A DNA stretch of 64,000 nucleotides from an uncultured Spirochaetales bacterium (GTDB taxonomy: Bacteria > Spirochaetota > Spirochaetia > Sphaerochaetales > Sphaerochaetaceae), in NCBI GenBank assembly GCA_949289305.1, contig CASENB010000029.1:120059-184058 (forward strand), written 5' to 3'. Under the pieces are notes generated by a model. That model saw only the letters and a program-made list of their open reading frames with translations. It was not told where the DNA came from and searched no databases. Positions 45,368-53,833 of this stretch are shown piece by piece (position 1 is the first letter of the stretch; each line of letters opens with the position of its first letter). Position numbers and translations under genes: made by a program.

Positions 45368-46373
45368 TAAGAATAAAAGCGGAGTATGGGCTCGCCTTAA
45401 GACTTTGATCCCTGGGGACAAGCTGATATTAATTGCAGCGCTTATCATAGTTGTTGCTATTTTCAGCAGTTTGAACGGCAATTATTTCTCATGGACAAAC
45501 TTTGTTAACATCCTTGTAGCGGCATCTTTAATAGGACTTGTTGCAATTGGACATACGTATTTGCTTATCGCAGGACAGAATGATCTGTCTCCTGGATCCG
45601 TTGCGGCCTTTACTGGTGTTTTATGTGCAACTTTGGTCGGTCTTGGAGTTCCATTTGTTCTTGCAGCTTTAATTACTCTAGCATCCGGTGCCGTCGTAGG
45701 ACTTTTTAACGCATGGATGGTTAATAAGATCAAGATTGAGGCATTTATCGCAACTCTCGTTACGCAGTTCGTATTTAGAGGATTTGCATACATAATCTGT
45801 GACGGCCGTCCTGTGAGCATTACTAACGAGGCATATTTAAAGATAGGCGGAACGAGGTTTTTAACCATTCCTCTGTCTGTTTGGATCATGTTGGTCCTCA
45901 TCTTGATTTTCGGTCTCATATTGGCGAAGACGAAGTTCGGACGCTCTGTTTACGCAATAGGAGGCAATAAGGATGCTGCTCGTCTTGCAGGATTGAACCC
46001 TCAAAGAACTGTAACCATACTCTTCGTTCTAATGGGTGTTATTACAGCACTTGGCGGAATCGTATTCTCATCAAGAATGCACTCCGGACAGCCTGCTGCT
46101 AACGTAAACCTTGAATTCGATGCGATCACGGCGGTAGTTCTTGGCGGCGTATCATTCACAGGTGGCGTCGGCGATATGGTTGGAACTATTTTAGGCGTTA
46201 TCTTGATTCAGGCTTTCAATACAGGTCTTATCATGGTAAACGTTCCATCTTTCTGGCAGTATGTCGCACGTGGCGCACTGCTGCTGTTTGCCCTCTCATC
46301 TGACTACATTAGAAAGACGAAGAGAGAGAAGGCATTGCTTGAAGCAAGTAAGAAGGCTTTGGCCTCTAACTGA
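45357..46373 (+). CDS. Sugar ABC transporter permease (RbsC/AraH-like)
   Basis: A 338-residue protein with about ten membrane helices and the permease signature AIGGNKDAARLAGLNPQRTV, contacting the ATPase. It has GHTYLLIAGQNDLSPGS and the conserved LGGVSFTGGVGDMVGTILG. The branch-chain-type permease forms the channel as a homodimer. It overlaps the ATPase gene and lies 25 bases before the binding protein start. Confidence 0.92.
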   Translation: MENNKNKSGVWARLKTLIPGDKLILIAALIIVVAIFSSLNGNYFSWTNFVNILVAASLIGLVAIGHTYLLIAGQNDLSPGSVAAFTGVLCATLVGLGVPFVLAALITLASGAVVGLFNAWMVNKIKIEAFIATLVTQFVFRGFAYIICDGRPVSITNEAYLKIGGTRFLTIPLSVWIMLVLILIFGLILAKTKFGRSVYAIGGNKDAARLAGLNPQRTVTILFVLMGVITALGGIVFSSRMHSGQPAANVNLEFDAITAVVLGGVSFTGGVGDMVGTILGVILIQAFNTGLIMVNVPSFWQYVARGALLLFALSSDYIRKTKREKALLEASKKALASN

Positions 46374-46398
46374 AAATAAAAATAAAAAGGAGTTTTGT

Positions 46399-47403
46399 AT
46401 GAAGAAAATCTTAACTGTTCTTTTAGTTCTCGTCCTCTCGTTCTCCCTTTTTGCTCAGGGATCAAGCGACGGAGCCGCAACAGCCAATGTTGAAAACAGC
46501 AAAGGCGTAATTTATGGAATTTACAAGGCTGGAGATCAGACTTGGTTCATCGATGAAGGAGAGGCTGCAGCAGCGGCTGCTAACGAAGCTGGATACGATT
46601 TCATCTATGTTGATGCGAGAATGTCTCCTGAGGAATATCTGAGGGCAATCGACAATGCTATCGCAAATAACGCTGCGGGTGTTGTTACATGTACTCCAGA
46701 CCAGACATTATCAAGAGCTGTAGTAGACATGCTTTCTGCAGCAAACATTCCTGTAGTAGCGGCTGATGACGCTCTTGAAGAGAACGGCGAGAAGCTCGCA
46801 CCATGGGTAGGAATCAATGCATACGTAATCGGAGAGGCTAACGGACTGTGGCTTGCTAATTATGTAAAGGAGAACAACCTTGCGTCCGATCCAAGCGTAG
46901 GACTGTTAATCATGACAATGGATACTGTTTCTTCTTGCGTTCCAAGAGCTGAAGGCGAATACGACAGATTCACAGCAGAATGCCCTGAATTCTCAACAGA
47001 TAGAATTTACTTTGCAGACTATGATGGAACAACAGATAAGGGATATACGGCAGCTGACGCTGTTTTCACAGCACATCCTGAAGTAACTACATGGCTGGTA
47101 ACTGGAGCAAACGAAGAGGGAACAATCGGAGCTCTCAGAGCTCTTGAGCAGGCAGGAAAGGCAGAGAACGCATGCGTAGTAGGACTTGGCGCTTATATGG
47201 CTAAGGACGAATGGAATGCAGACGGCGCTGCTTCTGCAATGAAGGCATCTGCATACTTCCCAGCTTCCGCTGTAGGACGCGGTTCTGTAGAAGTTTTAGT
47301 CGCTATGCTAAATGGCGAAGAAGTTCAAATGGAAACAGCTGTAGACGCAGTTGTTGTAACACCTGACACATATAAGGATGTCATGGGAGACGACGCTCTA
47401 TAA
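46399..47403 (+). CDS. Sugar ABC transporter substrate-binding protein (AraF-like)
   Basis: A 334-residue periplasmic binding protein with a signal peptide (residues 1-19). Domain order and text resemble L-arabinose-binding AraF: AAGVVTCTPDQTLSRAVVD, IPVVAADDALEENGEKLAPW, HPEVTTWLVTGANEEGTIGAL. The ligand is therefore probably L-arabinose or a related aldose, not ribose. Start 46399 is chosen because AAGGAG and a clean signal peptide begin there. It ends at a bidirectional terminator. Confidence 0.85.
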   Translation: MKKILTVLLVLVLSFSLFAQGSSDGAATANVENSKGVIYGIYKAGDQTWFIDEGEAAAAAANEAGYDFIYVDARMSPEEYLRAIDNAIANNAAGVVTCTPDQTLSRAVVDMLSAANIPVVAADDALEENGEKLAPWVGINAYVIGEANGLWLANYVKENNLASDPSVGLLIMTMDTVSSCVPRAEGEYDRFTAECPEFSTDRIYFADYDGTTDKGYTAADAVFTAHPEVTTWLVTGANEEGTIGALRALEQAGKAENACVVGLGAYMAKDEWNADGAASAMKASAYFPASAVGRGSVEVLVAMLNGEEVQMETAVDAVVVTPDTYKDVMGDDAL

Positions 47404-47423
47404 TAAAACTGTTTGGTTTGTGT

Positions 47424-47452
47424 TGCCACTTCCTTTCGGAGGTGGCATTTTT
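47424..47452 (+). terminator. Terminator between the sugar operon and the AraC gene
   Basis: TGCCACTTCC pairs with GGAGGTGGCA (10 bp) around TTTC, then five T. Serves the transporter operon; on the other strand it lies at the stop of the convergent AraC gene. Confidence 0.88.
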
Positions 47453-48347
47453 ATTCCTTGTTCTCTTTTATGTGCTCCATTGAGGCAAGCTTTTCTCTCG
47501 ATTCAACTTTTCCCCATGCATCCTGCCTGCACTTTAAAGGGGTTATTCCAGTAATCGCCTTGAAGCTGTTGCTGAATGCCGCCTCGTTGGCAAATCCGCA
47601 TCTATATGTAATGTCGCTAAGGCTTAAGCTCGTAGCTCTGAGCAGGAACGTGGCGGTGTTTATCCTGCTTCTTAGAATAAACTCATGAGGGGTGAACCCC
47701 GTCTCGTTCTTAAAAACCCTTATGAAGTGGTATATGCTCATATTCGCCATCTTAGCAAGCTCTTCATTGGATATCTTTTTCTCAATATTGTTGTTTATGT
47801 AATTGCATACCTCTTCGAACTTACGTCGTGGCACGCTGCTTACGCTTTCGCTGTCCGCTTCAAAGAATTCTGTTAAGATGTTCGTAACGTATTTGTTTAC
47901 AATCGCCTCGCTAGGCTGTCCTCCATTTATAAACGGCGTGATTATCCTTACGAAAGACGATCTTACGGCGTTCTGATCTGCAACAGTTACCTTTTTATTT
48001 TTTATCTCGTTATAAAGCTCTGCGATGTTGTGGCTGTCAAAATGAATCCAATAGAACTCTACTGTATTCTGAGTTCCGTAACTTGGGCGTTCATAACAGT
48101 TGAGTATGGCTAGATCTCCTTTCTTTAGTATTGTTTTCTCTCCATTCTTCTCACAAAAGTACATCTCGCCGTCAGTGACATATAAAAGCAGGTAACTGTC
48201 TAAAGTATTTGGCTTGACTTGGTAGTTGTACGTACAATAATAATGCCCGATGCAAAGCATCTGGTAAAAATAACTCTTTTTTAGAAGCGAAGAGTTGTAG
48301 ATATATATGTCGGATTCGGGAAGTACCCCTCTTTCAGAGAGCTTCAT
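47451..48347 (-). CDS. AraC-family transcriptional regulator
   Basis: A 298-residue regulator: N-terminal cupin (MLCIGHYYCTYNYQVKPN, YERPSYGTQNTVEFYWIHFD) and C-terminal AraC DNA-binding pair (ELAKMANMSIYHFIRVFKN, DITYRCGFANEAAFSNSFK). Divergent from the beta-glucuronidase gene across 73 bases and so its probable activator. Such regulators respond to sugars. Confidence 0.9.
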   Translation of the reverse strand: MKLSERGVLPESDIYIYNSSLLKKSYFYQMLCIGHYYCTYNYQVKPNTLDSYLLLYVTDGEMYFCEKNGEKTILKKGDLAILNCYERPSYGTQNTVEFYWIHFDSHNIAELYNEIKNKKVTVADQNAVRSSFVRIITPFINGGQPSEAIVNKYVTNILTEFFEADSESVSSVPRRKFEEVCNYINNNIEKKISNEELAKMANMSIYHFIRVFKNETGFTPHEFILRSRINTATFLLRATSLSLSDITYRCGFANEAAFSNSFKAITGITPLKCRQDAWGKVESREKLASMEHIKENKE

Positions 48348-48375
48348 AGAAACAGTGTAGGAAAAAATATGCCAA

Positions 48376-48404
48376 GGGACAACAGAAAAAAACCATGATA
48401 CAAT
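48376..48404 (+). promoter_or_regulatory. Promoter of the beta-glucuronidase gene
   Basis: GGGACA (48376-48381), 17 bases, TACAAT (48399-48404). The -10 ends 16 bases before the ATG, so the leader is only about 10 bases and contains TGGAGG. Confidence 0.4.
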
Positions 48405-48420
48405 ATTATTGGAGGATTAT

Positions 48421-50232
48421 ATGTTGAATTATTCTTTGCTTTATCCAATAAACAATGAAAAAAGAAATTCTATCAGGTTAGATGGAATGTGGCGCTTTAA
48501 AATCGACTTCGAAGATGGCTCTGACTATTCAAAAGGTCTATGCGACTATGATTATATCCCTGTTCCTGCGAGCTTCCAGGACTTCTATACTGATAAGAGA
48601 ATAAGGGAGTTTGCTGGAAACGTATGGTATGAGAACATGGTTTTCGTTCCTTCCTACATGAAAGGGGATAAGGTCTATATCCGCTTCTCTGCAGCTACCC
48701 ATAGAGCGAAAGTATATTTGAACGGAGAAGAAGTATTTGAAAACGAAGGCGGTTTTCTACCATTCTTGGTAGACATTACCGATAAGGCTAGGTATGGGGA
48801 AGAGAATCAGCTTGTCGTAATGGTTAATAACGAACTGACTGAAACGAATATCCCTTGCGGAAGGACTATTACGCTTAAAAACGGCGCAAAGATGAATAAG
48901 CCTTATTTCGATTTCTATAATTATTCTGGTCTTCAAAGATCTGTTTACTTAATTTCAGTGCCAAAGAGCGAGATCTTCGATATAAACCTAAGCTATAAGG
49001 TATTCGATAAAAAGGCTGAAATCACGTATTCAATCATCACAAAAGGAATAGGAGAGATTAATCTTACTCTTTTAGATGGGGATGGAAATATTGCATCGAA
49101 GGCAGATTGTTGCGAAGGCGTAATCAATTTAGACAATCCTCATTTATGGGATGTAGGATCTCCATATCTTTATAAGCTCATTGTTGAATTTAAAGATGGC
49201 GAAGCGCTTCTTGATAAGTATTCCCTTGATATCGGAATAAGGGAAGTAAAGATCAAAGGCGAGAGCATCCTTTTAAATAACCGTCCTGTATATCTTAAGG
49301 GTTTTGGAAAGCACGAGGATAGCGATATCGTAGGACGTGGATTTAACATCGGGGTAATGAAGAGGGATTTTGAACTTATGAAATGGATAGGCGCTAATTC
49401 TTTCAGAACCTCACACTATCCATATGATGAAGAGATCTACCGCATGGCAGACAGGGAAGGAATTTTGATAATAGACGAAGTCCCTGCCGTAGGCCTTTTT
49501 GAAAGCCTCGTCAACTTCTTAGACGCAGGTACTGGAAAAGGTGCTAAGTCGTTCTTCTCTAAGCCTACGACGCCTATGCTTTTAAAGGCTCATTTAAAAG
49601 CTGTGGAAGAGATGATCGCGCGTGATAAGAATCATCCAAGCGTAATCGCATGGAGCCTGCTAAATGAACCAGAGTCAACAGATCCAAACAGTGTTCCTTA
49701 CTTTGAAAAACTTTTTGAGAGGTCACATGAATTAGATCCTCAAAAGAGGCCGAGAACGTTTGCAATGGAGTCAAACTCAAGCCCTTCAAGGTGCCTTTGC
49801 CACCATCTTTCTGATTTTATCTCTCTAAATAGATATTACGGCTGGTACATAATGGGTGGCTATGAGATAAGCGATGCAAAAGAGAAGTTCATAAAAGAAA
49901 TGGATGAGTGGAAGAGTTTGGATCTTAATAAGCCGTTCGTATTTACAGAATACGGCGCTGACACCCTTTCCTCTCTTAATAAGCTTCCATCTGTAATGTG
50001 GTCTAACGAGTATCAGAGGGAAGTGCTTGAAATGCTTCATAGCGTCTTTGACTCATATTCGTTTGTTAAAGGGGAGCAGATCTGGAATTTTGCAGACTTC
50101 CAGACGACAGAAGGTCTTATGAGGGTTGACGGAAACAAGAAAGGAGTGTTTACCCGTCAAAGACAGCCTAAGGAGGTTGCATATCTATTGAAAGAGCGAT
50201 GGGAAAATCTTCCCCGTGACTATAAAGGATAA
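48421..50232 (+). CDS. uidA: Beta-glucuronidase (GH2)
   Basis: A 603-residue GH2 enzyme that releases glucuronate from beta-glucuronides. Sandwich, jelly-roll and TIM barrel are in the usual order. Acid/base Glu416 in SLLNEPES, nucleophile Glu510 in FTEYGADT (Glu413 and Glu504 in E. coli UidA). The N-K pair that reads the carboxylate is Asn572/Lys574 in VDGNKKGVF, and the C-terminal TRQRQPKEVAYLLKERW also matches. No signal peptide, so cytoplasmic; an importer for glucuronides is not adjacent. Start 48421 behind TGGAGG, rather than 48409. Confidence 0.93.
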   Translation: MLNYSLLYPINNEKRNSIRLDGMWRFKIDFEDGSDYSKGLCDYDYIPVPASFQDFYTDKRIREFAGNVWYENMVFVPSYMKGDKVYIRFSAATHRAKVYLNGEEVFENEGGFLPFLVDITDKARYGEENQLVVMVNNELTETNIPCGRTITLKNGAKMNKPYFDFYNYSGLQRSVYLISVPKSEIFDINLSYKVFDKKAEITYSIITKGIGEINLTLLDGDGNIASKADCCEGVINLDNPHLWDVGSPYLYKLIVEFKDGEALLDKYSLDIGIREVKIKGESILLNNRPVYLKGFGKHEDSDIVGRGFNIGVMKRDFELMKWIGANSFRTSHYPYDEEIYRMADREGILIIDEVPAVGLFESLVNFLDAGTGKGAKSFFSKPTTPMLLKAHLKAVEEMIARDKNHPSVIAWSLLNEPESTDPNSVPYFEKLFERSHELDPQKRPRTFAMESNSSPSRCLCHHLSDFISLNRYYGWYIMGGYEISDAKEKFIKEMDEWKSLDLNKPFVFTEYGADTLSSLNKLPSVMWSNEYQREVLEMLHSVFDSYSFVKGEQIWNFADFQTTEGLMRVDGNKKGVFTRQRQPKEVAYLLKERWENLPRDYKG

Positions 50233-50240
50233 AAATAATA

Positions 50241-50278
50241 ACAGAAGAGCAGGGCAGTGCATTGTCCTGCTTTTCTGT
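50241..50278 (+). terminator. Hairpin after the beta-glucuronidase gene
   Basis: ACAGAA-G-AGCAGG pairs with CCTGCT-T-TTCTGT (13 bp with one G-T). There is no long T-run after it, but it lies 9 bases past the stop. Confidence 0.6.
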
Positions 50279-50395
50279 AAATTAATTATTTCGGTTATTC
50301 TACAGACGTTTAAAATTGATTATTCAGATAAAATTATTAATTTTTAATATAACAGAGTTCCTATAAATTATGCCATAATAAGAAGTCTCAATGAT

Positions 50396-51207
50396 TTATA
50401 ACCAAATATCATGTCCATCTTTGAAATATTCAAACAAAAATAGAGGAAAAGAATTTAATACAGGAACATCTTCTGGATACTTCAGCATTTGTTTTGAAAA
50501 AATTTCCGTTTGAGTTACTATAGATTTATCAGAAGGGATGGCATTTGAATCTGAGCAAATAAAATTCGCCTTTTTTATGTTTTGTATATTCAAATGTTTC
50601 CAATTTTTTTAAGCTCCATCTCTTTTTCTACTCTATCATTTGTTATTTCCCACTTTTTATTGAATCTAAAAGAGAGAAAGTCTAAATTTTTATAAAAAGA
50701 AAAAACATCTGTGAGGCTTTTAAACTTCTTTAAGACTGTTTTTGATACACTATATGAATTATAGTTGCTATCGGGGAGCTCTTTTGTGTAACGAATGGAT
50801 TCGACAGTGGGGTAATTTATGTATAGCTTTCCGTTTCCAGTTTCATCATTAAAAATGTTTAATAATGTTTTTACTCTGATGTTTAGTTCTTGTGCCGTAA
50901 CACCTTTTCCTTTTTCTTCATGTTGTAATTCATAATCAAAAAAGAGATATGTTTCAGAAATATCGTCAGAGGATATGTTCTGTAATACAGCATCTGATTG
51001 GTTTCTTTCTTTTAATATATGTACGATGTCTTTGAAGAATAAAGGATCTGTAATAGAACCATTATTTGTCATTTCATTATATAAACTGTAAATATTGCTA
51101 GAATAACAATTAATTATTTTATCTTGTAAAGTTGGAAAGAAAAGATGTTCTATGGTTTCAAAAATTTGGCGTTCTCGTTTTTCACCTTCAAAAACAAATA
51201 ATATCAT
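50396..51207 (-). pseudogene. RloB/AbiLii-like effector of an AAA-ATPase defence pair, frameshifted at an A7 run
   Basis: The first frame (50590-51207) starts ILFVFEGEKRERQIFETIEH and has TYLFFDYELQH (acid motifs like Toprim/RloB) and GKLYINYPTVESIRYTKELP. At the seven A of the coding strand (T-run 50604-50610) the frame ends after three more codons. A -1 shift restores KKNWKHLNIQNIKKANFI through PVLNSFPLFLFEYF to a stop at 50396. I recall this C-terminus as part of the same family, so one base was lost or slippage is used. The partner ATPase overlaps the start by 4 bases. Confidence 0.75.
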
Positions 51208-52313
51208 ACCGAAAAGGCACCACCTCTGTAGAGTTTTTCAATGTTGTGTCCCCAACGAAGTTCTTTATCAGTACAATCACAAAGAGGTTTTATACTTGTT
51301 CCATCTAATATAAAATTACAGTCAGGCCTTAAAAGATCGTTAGACATTAGATATGTGTTATGTGAAGTCAATAAAATTTGAGTGTTTTGTAATCTGAACA
51401 ATGTCTTACATACTTCTTTTGATAATTTATAATGATAAAACGCATCAAACTCATCTATGAAAACAAAAGAAGCTTTACCCATGTTATTGAGCCAATAAAA
51501 CAGAAGATAAAGGGAAGACGTTCCTGTAGACATGATTTTATAAAAAGGTATTTTTGTGCTTTCAATAATTGCATAAATGACTTTATCGTCTTTTTGGGGT
51601 GGTGCAAAGTCATATTTTTGTCCACTTACATTAAGCAAAAAATCACTTAATTTTTCAGTCAAATTTTTTTGTATTACAAACTCATCAATGTTATCTCCAT
51701 GTGTCTGCATTCCCATGAAACCTCTATTTTCTAAACATCTGAACCAAAGCATTGAATCAACAAATTCTTTTAATTCGTTCAAGTAATGATTCTTTTCTAA
51801 AGGGAAAGATGAGAGTAGAAAATTTATGATCGAAATATTGTTAGAATTGTTAGCTAAAGAATTTTTCATATCATATGCAACTGGGAACTCTTTTTCATCT
51901 ATCGATAATGAATTTATAGACTTATCGAATACTATTCTTCCATCGACTATGAGAGATTCATCTTTTAGCATTTGTCTGTAATCTTTTGTATATGTGTATT
52001 CAATATTCTTGCCTTTTAAGAAGAACGTGTATTCATACTTCGTAATACTATTTTTATTTTGTGCATATGTGGAATCATTGTAAATTTCTGTTTGTTTCAA
52101 TTTTTGAGTTAGGTGATTAATGATATTAAAAATTGCATAACCTAAATTTGATTTTCCAGATCCATTAGGTCCGTAAATTATGCCATTTTTAATTATTCCG
52201 TCTTTTATTGCAAAATTATTAAATTCATACATTTTAGAATTAGAGAGATCTAATTCGATTCTGTTTTTAAAACCTTTGAAGTTTGTAACAGCAAATTTTT
52301 TAAGCATTAACAC
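51204..52313 (-). CDS. AAA ATPase (RloA/AbiLi/AriA-like) of a phage-defence pair
   Basis: A 369-residue ABC-like AAA_15 ATPase: Walker A GIIYGPNGSGKSNLGYAIF at residues 45-63, Walker B SFVFIDEFDAFYH, and LLTSHNTYLMSN with the switch His. There is no transmembrane segment. In such pairs the ATPase is the sensor and the second protein the toxic effector. Start overlaps nothing upstream, and the effector start overlaps its stop by 4 bases. I cannot distinguish RloAB, AbiL and PARIS with certainty. Confidence 0.75.
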   Translation of the reverse strand: MLMLKKFAVTNFKGFKNRIELDLSNSKMYEFNNFAIKDGIIKNGIIYGPNGSGKSNLGYAIFNIINHLTQKLKQTEIYNDSTYAQNKNSITKYEYTFFLKGKNIEYTYTKDYRQMLKDESLIVDGRIVFDKSINSLSIDEKEFPVAYDMKNSLANNSNNISIINFLLSSFPLEKNHYLNELKEFVDSMLWFRCLENRGFMGMQTHGDNIDEFVIQKNLTEKLSDFLLNVSGQKYDFAPPQKDDKVIYAIIESTKIPFYKIMSTGTSSLYLLFYWLNNMGKASFVFIDEFDAFYHYKLSKEVCKTLFRLQNTQILLTSHNTYLMSNDLLRPDCNFILDGTSIKPLCDCTDKELRWGHNIEKLYRGGAFSV

Positions 52314-52720
52314 ACTCTCCAGATACTAATTATCAGGCTAGTTGTTCTTGTTGTCAATCTGCTGTAAAAAAATTACGGTGTTTGTATTTGATTTGTAAGA
52401 CTCACATCTGTTATTTTTTTATCCTGTTGTATGTAAAATTTTTAATCGAATTAATTATTGAAAATCATGGTTTTGAGGGGAGGGAAAAAAGCAATAATGT
52501 TAGAGTTTGAAGGCAGTAATTGGCCTATATATAGTGATTTACAATTTTTCATGGTTTTGAAAAATTATTTCAAATTTTCCTTTTTTGCTTTTTTTGAGCT
52601 ATTCTTATAAGGCATATGAAATAAAGTGGGGAGAATTTTTTTTACTTTTTTTCAAATAATTCTATTGTATAGTTAACCTTTTTGGTATAGTCTGCATTCG
52701 TTTTAATTTGAGGAGTGCAT
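52314..52720. other. AT-rich intergenic region between the defence pair and the amino-acid ABC operon
   Basis: About 400 bases with no ORF. It separates two divergent units, so it should hold two promoters. TATAGT-like boxes occur near 52655-52690 before the ABC operon. The 52550-52640 part is a run of T-rich/A-rich segments. Nothing else was recognised. Confidence 0.5.
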
Positions 52721-53833
52721 ATGATAGAGATTAAGCACCTTAGAAAAGTATTTGATGATGACACGATTCCGTTAAAAGATATCGACATCACCATTAACGA
52801 TGGAGATGTGATAGCTATTATCGGACCATCGGGAACCGGTAAATCAACCCTTCTCAGATGCATCAACATGTTAACAGAGCCGACTTCTGGTTCTATCATA
52901 GTTGACGGACAGGACATCACAGAGAAAGGTTGCAATCTTAATGAGATCAGAAAGAAGATGGGAATGGTATTTCAGTCATTCAATCTTTTTGGACATCTCA
53001 CGATCATTGAGAATATCATGAACCCGCAGATTACGCTTCTTGGAAGAAGCAAGCAGGAGGCTTATGACAAGGCTATGGATCTGCTGACTCAGGTAGGACT
53101 TGCTAGTAAGGTATTCAACTATCCTGACGAGCTGTCTGGAGGGCAGCAACAGAGAATTGCGATTGCAAGAACTCTTGCCATGGATCCTGATATCATTCTT
53201 TTTGACGAGCCTACTAGCGCGCTCGATCCGTCCATGATAGGAGAAGTTCAGTCCGTAATCAAAATGCTTGCAAAAAGCGGCAGAACTATGATGATAGTAA
53301 CGCACGAAATGGATTTTGCTAAAAAGATCTCAAACCGCGTACTATTCATGTATGACGGCATTATCTATGAAGATGGAACGCCAAAACAGATATTCGAGCA
53401 TCCTCAAAAAGAGATAACAAAACGTTTCATCCAGAGATTGTCTTCACTTACATATAGAATCAATTCGCAGGACTTCGATATGGAGGCCATGAACGAAGAG
53501 CTTCTGCAGTACGGCGAAAAGCTCTTAATCGAGGCAGAGCGTCTAAGCAAGCTCTCTCTTGCGTTTGAAGAGATTTGTATTAATAACATCGTCACACAGA
53601 GCGATGTTCCAGATATCCTTGTTAAAGTAGAGTATTCTGAGAAACTTGACGTGCTGTCGATGCTTGTATGCTACAAAGGAGAGAAGTTCGATATCTACTC
53701 ATCTGACAGCAAACTCTTCCTAGGCCTTTTAGCAGAAAGCACGACGGAAGCCAGACAGGATGATATCAAAGACGATCCTTTAGGATATGATCATGTGATA
53801 TCGCTTCGTTTCAAATGGGAGGACGAGGAGTAA
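52721..53833 (+). CDS. Polar amino-acid ABC transporter ATP-binding protein with C-terminal extension
   Basis: A 370-residue protein. Residues 1-240 are a GlnQ-type ATPase: Walker A GPSGTGKSTLLR, signature LSGGQQQRIAIARTLA, Walker B IILFDEPTSALDPSM, switch VTHEMDF. Residues of about 245-370 are an extra alpha/beta domain I do not recognise, reading EEICINNIVTQSDVPDILVK. GlnQ proteins end at about 240. ATG 52721 behind TGAGGAG; a GTG at 52715 overlaps that site. The stop overlaps the next ATG (TAATG). Confidence 0.88.
   Translation: MIEIKHLRKVFDDDTIPLKDIDITINDGDVIAIIGPSGTGKSTLLRCINMLTEPTSGSIIVDGQDITEKGCNLNEIRKKMGMVFQSFNLFGHLTIIENIMNPQITLLGRSKQEAYDKAMDLLTQVGLASKVFNYPDELSGGQQQRIAIARTLAMDPDIILFDEPTSALDPSMIGEVQSVIKMLAKSGRTMMIVTHEMDFAKKISNRVLFMYDGIIYEDGTPKQIFEHPQKEITKRFIQRLSSLTYRINSQDFDMEAMNEELLQYGEKLLIEAERLSKLSLAFEEICINNIVTQSDVPDILVKVEYSEKLDVLSMLVCYKGEKFDIYSSDSKLFLGLLAESTTEARQDDIKDDPLGYDHVISLRFKWEDEE

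Noticed and set aside
47413..47688. Plus-strand ORF opposite the AraC gene
   Set aside because: It is a shadow of the AraC coding frame and begins in the terminator.
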